Assembly: GCA_902801375.1 (NCBI GenBank)
Contig: CADCIB010000018.1
Coordinates: 1-57,034 of the forward strand
Origin: an uncultured Prevotellaceae bacterium
GTDB lineage: Bacteria; Bacteroidota; Bacteroidia; Bacteroidales; Bacteroidaceae
Direction: 5' to 3'
Length of the DNA: 57,034 nt
Positions 51,442 to 57,034 of the stretch are shown here, in pieces; the first letter of the stretch is position 1, and the number at the start of each line of letters is the position of its first letter. Both the position numbers and the translations under genes were made by a program. The notes beneath the pieces are model-generated. The model had not been told where the DNA came from. It saw nothing but the letters and a program-made list of their open reading frames with translations, and ran no database searches.

Positions 51442-51513
51442 GCATAAAGCAGAGCTTGCTCATGCTTTATCGAACGTGAGCGAGCTCGAGCTTCAGCTCA
51501 AGGTCGTGATTAA
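51423..51513 (+). repeat. palindrome-rich segment between 15-bp direct repeats
   Basis: CAAGGTCGTGATTAA occurs at 51423-51437 (end of the calycin/PCMD gene) and again at 51499-51513. The 61 bases between them consist mainly of palindromes, one hairpin at 51444-51470 and GAGCT/AGCTC pairs at about 51482-51499. It lies just before a Y1-transposase gene, as REP elements do around RAYT genes. Confidence 0.6.
51444..51470 (+). terminator. hairpin terminator after the calycin/PCMD gene
   Basis: Stem ATAAAGCAGAGC / GCTCATGCTTTAT has a single bulged A and a two-base apex. It is inside the palindrome-rich segment and may be part of a REP-like unit instead of a dedicated terminator. Confidence 0.5.
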
Positions 51514-51537
51514 TTAGGTGTTGTCTATGGTTTTCAT

Positions 51538-51545
51538 TACTTTTG
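51538..51545 (+). promoter_or_regulatory. -7 box TACTTTTG before the transposase gene
   Basis: Forward TACTTTTG ends seven bases before the ATG at 51552, which would give a leaderless or nearly leaderless message, or translation from ATG 51579. Confidence 0.4.
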
Positions 51546-51551
51546 TCGTCG

Positions 51552-52655
51552 ATGAATGATCGTTGTCAGACACGCCGCATGTACGGACACGACTACGCTG
51601 TGCCTGGGACATACGAGGTGACCTTGGTGGTTGCCGGCAGACGTCCTGTATTCGGAGAGATTGCCGGCACTTCGAAGGCTGGAGGTGAAGTGCCTCATCT
51701 GAAGCCATCGGCGCTGGGGCAGGCCGTTCTCAATCATGAAATACCGAAGATACACCATTATTATCCGATGGTTGACATCTGGCAGGTATGCCTAATGCCA
51801 GACCATTTGCACATGATAGTCCGCATTAACCGCGCCCTGCCCCAGGGAAAGCACCTCGGCATCATCATTGGCGCTTTCAAAGGCGGTGTCAGCCGCGCCT
51901 GGTGGCGATTGTCGGATACTTCTGGGGCTGACGCCCCATACACAGTGGCAGGCGCAAAGGCCACCATGCCTGCAACCGTGTCAGCCTCGCTGCCAGCCAC
52001 CGTTCCCAAGGCGTCAGCCTCGGCATCCCGTCCCCCTCTCTTTGAACCCAACTACAACGACCACATCCTTATGCGCGATGGTCAGCTGGCGAACTGGAAA
52101 CGCTATCTTCGCGATAACCCCCGTCGCTTCATGATGCGACGCGAGTTTCCGGGTCTGTTCCAGCGCGCCCTCTGCCTCATCATCGGCGATGTGCGCTACA
52201 GTGCCTTTGGCAATATGCTCCTCCTCCGCCAGCCCGAAAAGCACCAAGTGTTCTTTCACCGCCGTACTGACGGCATCCCCACGGAAGACACCGACCTGTG
52301 GAAGAACGAGTGCCAACGCCTGTTATCAGCTGCCAGGAGTGGCGATGTATTGGTCACCCCCGGCATCTCTGAGTGTGAAAAGCGGATAAAGAACTTCGCC
52401 TTGGAGCAGCAGCTGCGTTTGATACACCTGCAAGCCGACCCCATCGGTCCATTCTGGAAACCTGAGCGCAGTCGATTCGAGGCCTGTGCCAACGGCACGC
52501 TGCTCATCCTCGCGCCGTGGTCCGAAGACATGCCTGCCTTCACGTGCCAATACGGGCGTTTTCATTACCTCAACCACCTGGCCGAAACCGTCTGTGCCAT
52601 CAGCCATACTACCGGTGTGGCTGTGCAAGGTTTGCGCCACGTTTATGGTGGCTGA
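51552..52655 (+). CDS. Y1 (RAYT/IS200-type) transposase fused to an extra C-terminal domain
   Basis: The 367-residue protein has a RAYT start (YGHDYAVPGTYEVTLVVAGRRPVFG), a HUH motif in VCLMPDHLHMIVRI (His 85 and His 87) and the Tyr region LFEPNYNDHILMRDGQLANWKRYLRDNPRRF (catalytic Tyr about 168). An Ala/Ser/Pro-rich stretch of about 35 residues separates them. Residues about 205-367 form an added domain (CLIIGDVRYSAFGNMLLLRQPEKHQVFFHRRT, LLSAARSGDVLVTPGISECEKRI) that looks like a Rossmann-type fold; DprA/SLOG likeness is a guess. It probably nicks single-stranded DNA at palindromes. It stands alone, with palindromes on both sides. Confidence 0.78.
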   Translation: MNDRCQTRRMYGHDYAVPGTYEVTLVVAGRRPVFGEIAGTSKAGGEVPHLKPSALGQAVLNHEIPKIHHYYPMVDIWQVCLMPDHLHMIVRINRALPQGKHLGIIIGAFKGGVSRAWWRLSDTSGADAPYTVAGAKATMPATVSASLPATVPKASASASRPPLFEPNYNDHILMRDGQLANWKRYLRDNPRRFMMRREFPGLFQRALCLIIGDVRYSAFGNMLLLRQPEKHQVFFHRRTDGIPTEDTDLWKNECQRLLSAARSGDVLVTPGISECEKRIKNFALEQQLRLIHLQADPIGPFWKPERSRFEACANGTLLILAPWSEDMPAFTCQYGRFHYLNHLAETVCAISHTTGVAVQGLRHVYGG

Positions 52656-52705
52656 TGCTTGTTCGGGCATTGGCTTTCACGAGGGTAGGCAGTATACAAG
52701 TACAT

Positions 52706-52729
52706 AATTGTTGTTTTCTGACAACAATT
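52706..52729 (+). terminator. hairpin after the transposase gene
   Basis: A perfect 9-bp stem, AATTGTTGT / ACAACAATT, with loop TTTCTG. No T-run follows, so a role as transposase target or weak terminator are both possible. Confidence 0.45.
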
Positions 52730-52806
52730 TAGTATAGAAATTTCAAAAGTTTCCCAAAAAGGAAAACTTTTTCTTGGATATATTTTTTATTGTCGTAAAA
52801 AAATGG

Positions 52807-52814
52807 TAACTTTG
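52807..52814 (+). promoter_or_regulatory. -7 box TAACTTTG
   Basis: Forward TAACTTTG (TAnnTTTG), 52 bases before the ATG at 52867. Confidence 0.5.
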
Positions 52815-52866
52815 CGGGCAAATTGAATATTTACCGTTAAATACGGATTTGTTTTAGGATAACAAT

Positions 52867-54054
52867 ATGTTGTATTCTACAATTGTACAGCGGGATGAAA
52901 CGTGTTTCAATCAGATTTATGATGCTGCCCGTGAATTTGAGGAGCTGAACGTCCTTGAAGCCATTACTGCATGCAAGTTTACCAAGAAGAAGGTTGAGCA
53001 AACGCTGAACCTGGTACGGGCGTACCAGTTGCGCCTGAACAACGAGTCGATGGACTTGGTGGAGTTCTCGGAAACATTCATCGAGGAATATGCCACAGAC
53101 CATAATGAGTGTTTCCGTGTGACAGAAAAGTTGGTTAGGCGTATCGGCACAACCATCACAGGAAGCATGAAGCTATTCCGCAGTTTCTGTCCTGTTGTTC
53201 GTCGCAAGATCGAAGGTGCCGGCAATATAGTGCCTACGCTCGACTATACGCGTCTCACTTTTCGCCAGTTCCACGGCCAGTTTTTCGGCGTGGAAGTTTA
53301 TATTGACTTAGTAAAGACCTTGCTTCACGAACTGGCAACTTTCTTCTACCATCTGGTGACGGTGCTGAAGATTTGCAAGGACATGATTCGTAAAGAGCAG
53401 GAAGTGATGGGCGACTATAAGCGACTCAAAGAGATATTTGAGAAAAGTTGTGACGAAGTTCTCCATAGTGTCAATGTTGTATTCAACACATTCGGACAGG
53501 TGAAACTGATTTCCGAAGAAGAGCTGGCAGAGCGCCGCAAGAACGCCTGCCCAATGAGTGAGTGGCTGGCAAAGGATTATCACGCCCACGATAAGAAGTG
53601 GCTCATGCAAGAAGGCTACATTCGCAGGCTGGTGTCTGGCCGCCAATACGGTCTTGATGAGACGGCTTCTATTCTATGGGCTCATAATCCCGAATGGGGT
53701 CGCAAGGTATGCGACATTATTCCAAAACTTGACACACTTCACATACCGTTCAAACACTCTAAAAAAGCCGAGGCGGCGGGTAAGAAGGGCACCTATAATG
53801 CACGCGAGATGGTTTACCTGATCAAGTGGAGCGGTGTCAGTTGGATGAGCGCTGATGGGGAAACTATCAAAAATGAAACCAGTGAAAGGCAATTCTACGA
53901 AAACTATTTGAAGGCTCATTACAAGGGGGATTACCTGTTGCCCACATGGCAGGCGGTATGTCGTGAACGCAAGTATATGTATAATGTAAAGATTACAATG
54001 CAAGAGATGGCCGACAATTTTGCCGCACATCTTTCGCAGGCTGATGCTGCCTAA
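52867..54054 (+). CDS. unrecognised cytoplasmic protein, 395 residues
   Basis: No known family is recognised. The N-terminal half (about 1-220) is helical and rich in charged residues (KKKVEQTLNLVRAYQLRLNNESMDLVEFSETFIEEYATDHNE and HELATFFYHLVTVLKICKDMIRKEQEVMGDYKRLKEIFEKSCDEV), probably coiled-coil-like. The C-terminal half has scattered conserved-looking Trp residues and basic patches (KHSKKAEAAGKKGTYNAREMVYLIKWSG). There is no signal peptide or membrane helix. It has its own promoter and a strong terminator, so it is a single-gene unit. It stands between the transposase and the RepA/primase genes, which suggests mobile-element cargo. Confidence 0.6.
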   Translation: MLYSTIVQRDETCFNQIYDAAREFEELNVLEAITACKFTKKKVEQTLNLVRAYQLRLNNESMDLVEFSETFIEEYATDHNECFRVTEKLVRRIGTTITGSMKLFRSFCPVVRRKIEGAGNIVPTLDYTRLTFRQFHGQFFGVEVYIDLVKTLLHELATFFYHLVTVLKICKDMIRKEQEVMGDYKRLKEIFEKSCDEVLHSVNVVFNTFGQVKLISEEELAERRKNACPMSEWLAKDYHAHDKKWLMQEGYIRRLVSGRQYGLDETASILWAHNPEWGRKVCDIIPKLDTLHIPFKHSKKAEAAGKKGTYNAREMVYLIKWSGVSWMSADGETIKNETSERQFYENYLKAHYKGDYLLPTWQAVCRERKYMYNVKITMQEMADNFAAHLSQADAA

Positions 54055-54080
54055 TCAGCATTTCCGCCTAAAAAACATTT

Positions 54081-54115
54081 GACAGGTTTCCAACGAAACC
54101 TGTCTTTTTTTTTTT
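54081..54115 (+). terminator. strong terminator
   Basis: Stem GACAGGTTT / AAACCTGTC with loop CCAACG is followed by a run of 11 T. It lies 26 bases after the unrecognised gene. Confidence 0.92.
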
Positions 54116-54152
54116 ACAGCAATCCATGTTATTTCGCTATGATTATCCGTTT

Positions 54153-54229
54153 AGTTTTTACAGAGAACAAAGGTTTTGTAAAAACTAATACGAGATACAA
54201 CCTGACCATCGTCTGGTTTTGTAAAAACT
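54153..54229. repeat. iteron-like repeats (GGTTTTGTAAAAACT) upstream of RepA-like gene
   Basis: GGTTTTGTAAAAACT occurs twice at 54172-54186 and 54215-54229 (43-base spacing). An inverted partner AGTTTTTAC at 54153-54161 pairs with the first copy. The surrounding 54116-54438 region is AT-rich and otherwise non-coding, with a near-palindrome AGGTGTAAACCT at about 54270 and a weak -7-like TACCTTCG near 54325. Such repeats before a RepA-type gene could be an origin or an operator. Confidence 0.5.
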
Positions 54230-54438
54230 GTTTGACAGATGGGTTGTAAATGCCTGAATTATAGCATTTTAGGTGTAAACCTATATTCTCCGTTTTCTAT
54301 TGTTATTTCGCACAAAAGCATTACCTTCGCGGCGTAATTACAAAGGGGATAAACACCCGAGCACGGGTCCCGCCGGTTGTGAATGCATCCGTCATTGATA
54401 CCGGTAGTGCGAGGATGCTCAACTTAATACTTACGACA

Positions 54439-55605
54439 ATGTCTGAAGTTATTAAGCATGAGAGTGAAAACGTTCAGCCGACGGTGGGTCTGGCTGGACA
54501 GGTAGGCAACCAAGCCCAGACGGTGAAGGACATCGTGGGCGAGGCTGTCAAACAATCAACAGAAGAGGAGCAACAGCGTGAGCGACTCAGGCAGGTGCTA
54601 CGCATGACGCGCATCCGTACCGACACGGAGGTGCCCCCCGAAGAGTATGCGCTGGAGGTGGAAGGCAAGGGCATCTTTGCCCGCCGCGACATCCACGCCA
54701 TCAAGGCCAAGCAGAAGGCAGGCAAGACCACAGCCTTGAAGGTATGTATGGCTGCATTGCTACGGGGCGAGGTGTTCCGCGTGAAGTCGCTCTTGGAGCG
54801 TCCGCGCATTGTCTATTTCGACACGGAGCAGAGCCGTACAGACACAAAGTTCATCCTTGAAGATGTGGCTCGCCTGACGGGGCTTGGCCCGGAGGTCATC
54901 GACAGCCAGGTGGCACTCTACTCCCTGCGTCGTTGCGACCGCGAAGACCTGTATCCGCTACTGGGCCAGGCCATCGCCGACGAGAAGCCCGACGTGGTGT
55001 TCATCGATGGTATCGTGGAGTTCGTGGCCTCGTTCAACGACGAGTCGGAGTCGAAGCAGCTCATCCACGACATGCTGAAACTCAGCGACGACTCCAATTG
55101 CGCCATTGTCTGCGTGCTCCACACCAACAAGGCCGACGAGGATCACAACATGCGCGGTCATCTCGGCACGATGCTGGCTCAGAAGGCGTCTACGGTGCTG
55201 GAGTGCAAAAAGGAGCGGGGGAGCAGTGTCATCACCGTCTCGTGTTCTGAGGCACGCCATCAGGAGATGCCCGACTGGAGTATCACCTTCGACGAGGAGG
55301 GCCGCATCGTGGATGCCGACGAGCTGCGTCGCCAGTTCATAGAACAGCGCAGGGTCGAACTGCAGATGAAGCGCCAGGAGACCGTGGAGAAGGAGAGGCA
55401 GGAACGCCTCGACAAGTGTGTGGCCATTCTGCGAGACAAAGGCGGCGCGGTCAGCCGCAAGCAACTGACGGCCATTCTCATCAATGTTTTCGGCCGTGAG
55501 CGTTCCACCGTTTCCTCGTACATCTCAGGATGGCTCAAGGAAGGAGTGCTTGCCGAGACCGAGGGCATGATCCAGGTGTCCAACAATTCGGACATTCCCT
55601 TCTGA
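54439..55605 (+). CDS. RepA-like RecA-fold ATPase with C-terminal winged helix
   Basis: The 388-residue protein has a Walker A-like segment AKQKAGKTTAL (about 90-100; the usual first Gly is Ala) and YFDTEQSRTDT. Walker B is DVVFIDGIVEF (Asp about 190), followed by VCVLHTNKADEDHNMRGHLGTMLAQKA. This is the pattern of AAA_25/RepA-type helicase ATPases of plasmids and integrative elements. A C-terminal part (AVSRKQLTAILINVFGRERSTVSSYISGWLKEGVLAE) looks like a winged helix for DNA binding. The frame is open from 54379; I chose the ATG at 54439 because MSEVIKHESENVQPT looks like a start, but both are possible. The next gene, 113 bases downstream, is primase-like. Confidence 0.8.
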   Translation: MSEVIKHESENVQPTVGLAGQVGNQAQTVKDIVGEAVKQSTEEEQQRERLRQVLRMTRIRTDTEVPPEEYALEVEGKGIFARRDIHAIKAKQKAGKTTALKVCMAALLRGEVFRVKSLLERPRIVYFDTEQSRTDTKFILEDVARLTGLGPEVIDSQVALYSLRRCDREDLYPLLGQAIADEKPDVVFIDGIVEFVASFNDESESKQLIHDMLKLSDDSNCAIVCVLHTNKADEDHNMRGHLGTMLAQKASTVLECKKERGSSVITVSCSEARHQEMPDWSITFDEEGRIVDADELRRQFIEQRRVELQMKRQETVEKERQERLDKCVAILRDKGGAVSRKQLTAILINVFGRERSTVSSYISGWLKEGVLAETEGMIQVSNNSDIPF

Positions 55606-55718
55606 ATCCCGCGATAAGATTTTTGTTTGTTGTTGGAGCCGCCTATATATATAGCGGCTCCAACAACGAACGAGAATCGCCCGACAAATACAGTAAAAAC
55701 AACAAAACGATAATCATT

Positions 55719-56618
55719 ATGAATACAGACTTTCGTTATCAGTTAGAAACCCGCCGCCTGACGGGACGCAGCCAGAGAAAGTTCACCTGCCCTCACTGCG
55801 GCAAGAAGAAATGTTTCGTGCGTTACATCGACACGCACCATGACAATCGCTATGTGGCCGACGACGTAGGCAAGTGCGACCACCAGCACTCCTGTGGCTA
55901 CCACTATAAGCCTGGGGAGTATTATCGCGACAACCAGTGGGCGCGCGAGCCAAGTGCAAGCACTCGCTGCCAACCGGTAAGCCTGCCTCCCTTCCAGCCT
56001 ATTCCCATCGAGTATGTGGAGCGCAGTCACTCGCCGCGCAGCGTCTTCTGGCAGTGGTTCACTACCCATGTCGCCGACAGGCTCAGCCTTTCTGGGGAGC
56101 AGACAAACCGTGTGTACGAAGACTACCTGATAGGTGCAACCCACAAGGGTAGCATCATCTACTGGCAGATAGACCACGCAGGGCAGGTACATGGCGGACA
56201 CATCATGCAATACAGCGTAGACGGCCACCGAGAAGGCTATCAGGGATGGACGCATATACCGCTGATCAAGCGAGGGAAACTGCCACTCGACTGGCAGCTT
56301 TACCAGTGCTTTTTCGGACAGCACCTTCTTCCCCGGAGACCCGATGCCCACGTATGTATCGTCGAGAGCGAGAAGACGGCGCTTGTCATGGCGGCCTATC
56401 AGCCACAATATCTTTGGCTGGCTACTGCCGGCAGTGGTGGACTGTCGCCAGAGAAGGTGGCATGTCTGCAAGGGCGACGGGTGACGCTCTTCCCGGACAG
56501 CGGCTGCTATGAGAAGTGGAAAAAACAGATGGCGCAAACCACGGGGATTGACTATAACATTGACCATCACCTGGAAGCATTTCCACCCAACACCGACCTT
56601 TGCGACATGCTGCTTTGA
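55719..56618 (+). CDS. DUF6371/TOPRIM primase-like protein with zinc finger
   Basis: The 299-residue protein has an N-terminal zinc-binding region (TCPHCGKKKCF ... GKCDHQHSCGYHY, about residues 20-68), as in CHC2-type primases. The central part is DUF6371-like (SPRSVFWQWF... GSIIYWQIDHAGQVHGGHIMQY). A TOPRIM-like part has CIVESEKTALV with the Glu and LFPDSGCYEKW with the Asp. It could act as a primase or DNA-binding helper of the RepA-like ATPase. The frame is open from 55530, but that part overlaps the upstream gene in another frame; MNTDFRYQLETRRLTGRSQ is the natural start. Confidence 0.8.
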   Translation: MNTDFRYQLETRRLTGRSQRKFTCPHCGKKKCFVRYIDTHHDNRYVADDVGKCDHQHSCGYHYKPGEYYRDNQWAREPSASTRCQPVSLPPFQPIPIEYVERSHSPRSVFWQWFTTHVADRLSLSGEQTNRVYEDYLIGATHKGSIIYWQIDHAGQVHGGHIMQYSVDGHREGYQGWTHIPLIKRGKLPLDWQLYQCFFGQHLLPRRPDAHVCIVESEKTALVMAAYQPQYLWLATAGSGGLSPEKVACLQGRRVTLFPDSGCYEKWKKQMAQTTGIDYNIDHHLEAFPPNTDLCDMLL

Positions 56619-56627
56619 ACAACGGCT

Positions 56628-56663
56628 GGGGTGTGTCTGTCTTGACATGCCCCCCCTTTTTTT
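56628..56663 (+). terminator. terminator after the primase-like gene
   Basis: Stem GGGGTGTGTC / GACATGCCCC (two G-T-type pairs), loop TGTCTT, followed by CCC and a run of seven T. Confidence 0.85.
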
Positions 56664-56731
56664 AGCCCCAAAAAGCTTGCCGCAATTTATGCAATATTTA
56701 ACATAAATACCTGAAAATAAATGACTTAAAG

Positions 56732-56763
56732 TTTGGCGATATGGAAGATTTTTTGTACCTTTG
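56732..56763 (+). promoter_or_regulatory. full promoter TTTG-N20-TACCTTTG for the HU-like gene
   Basis: TTTG at 56732-56735 and TACCTTTG at 56756-56763 with 20-base spacing. It gives a leader of about 150 bases before the ATG at 56918. Confidence 0.8.
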
Positions 56764-56899
56764 TGACGTATTAGAAGAGCTCTTTGAACACGATGTGAAC
56801 GACCCCGGGAGGCCATCTCCGAAACGCATGGAGAACGCTTCCGACACCCTCTCACTACATCTGAGACAGGCTCTCAGATCATTCCAAACTAATGTTTAA
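56741..56899 (+). CDS. possible small ORF in the leader (doubtful)
   Basis: A 52-codon frame from ATG 56741 reads EDFLYLCDVLEELFEHDVNDPGRPSPKRM... and ends 19 bases before the HU-like gene. Its start overlaps the promoter -7 box, so it could not be translated whole from that transcript; a shorter peptide from the Met at 56830 (ENASDTLSLHLRQALRSFQTNV) could. I see no family match, so treat it as a candidate leader peptide only. Confidence 0.25.
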   Translation: MEDFLYLCDVLEELFEHDVNDPGRPSPKRMENASDTLSLHLRQALRSFQTNV

Positions 56900-56917
56900 C
56901 CCTAAATTTTTAACGTT

Positions 56918-57034
56918 ATGTCAGTACTTTATCGTTTGTATCAGAACAACAACAAGAAGAACACGAAGGCCTATGGCAAGTGGTATGCCAAGGCTGTGCA
57001 GACCAATGTCTATGGCACCGATGAGCTGGCCCAG
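56918..57034 (+). CDS. HU-like DNA-binding protein, 3' end cut by window
   Basis: The 39 visible residues, MSVLYRLYQNNNKKNTKAYGKWYAKAVQTNVYGTDELAQ, match the start of the Bacteroidetes HU-related family (TIGR01201 type, SVLYRLYQ...GKWYARAV). These basic proteins bind and bend DNA and are often found near mobile or capsule-linked regions, commonly ahead of an amidase gene. The remaining sequence is outside the window. Its promoter is complete. Confidence 0.85.
   Translation, partial: MSVLYRLYQNNNKKNTKAYGKWYAKAVQTNVYGTDELAQ

Noticed and set aside
54111-54119. Extra TTTTTACAG copy as part of the iteron set
   Set aside because: Its T-run is the terminator tail at 54105-54115, so the match is not independent.

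Overview
The window is chromosomal DNA of a Bacteroidetes bacterium, most probably of the Prevotella group. The evidence is Bacteroidetes-type promoters (TTTG, about 20 bases, TAnnTTTG), type IX secretion genes porU and porV, a SusCDEF starch locus, DUF4290 next to murA, and many secreted proteins ending in the short tail YDLQGR...KGLYIVNGRKVVVK. No tRNA, rRNA or CRISPR array was seen.

Layout. (1) 1-2900 is AT-richer, decayed accessory DNA: fragments of secreted proteins, a lipoprotein, a broken M43 metallopeptidase and a 150-bp MITE-like element. (2) 2944-11990 holds two small secreted proteins, an ECF sigma/anti-sigma operon with a beta-barrel protein, a pyridoxamine kinase preceded by a striking palindromic array, argS, a PNGase F-like glycosidase and an RNase H. 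(3) 12040-20144 is housekeeping: rseP, dxr, rimM, murA, DUF4290 and tsaB on one strand, and yicC, gmk and nadD divergent. (4) 20135-22191 holds two glycosyltransferases, followed by a candidate small RNA. (5) 22689-28635 is the FAH-family hydrolase - porU - porV - ispF cluster. (6) 29023-47774 is a starch/maltodextrin locus: a triple X25 starch-binding protein, two secreted GH13 amylases with CBM26 modules, susF, susE, susD and a frameshifted susC; then, divergently, a LacI-family regulator and an MFS sugar transporter, and a neopullulanase-like GH13 enzyme. (7) 48003-51441 is an operon of PCMD/calycin proteins with a beta-barrel. (8) 51552-57034 is mobile-element-like: a Y1 (RAYT-type) transposase fused to an extra domain, an unknown protein, a RepA-like ATPase, a DUF6371/TOPRIM primase-like protein and an HU-like protein cut by the window end.

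How it fits together. The sus genes capture and import starch fragments. The amylases and the X25 protein carry sorting-type tails that PorU/PorV would process. The neopullulanase and MFS transporter would finish breakdown and uptake.

The most interesting signal is regulatory. Palindromic LacI-type sites lie with their centre exactly 66 bp from the centre of the -7 box at four promoters: susC, the lacI gene itself, the neopullulanase gene and the 992-aa amylase gene. All four lack a recognisable -33 box. This geometry argues that the LacI-family protein is an activator. The susC gene of the same locus has a one-base deletion, so the locus is either newly inactivated or the base is a sequence error.
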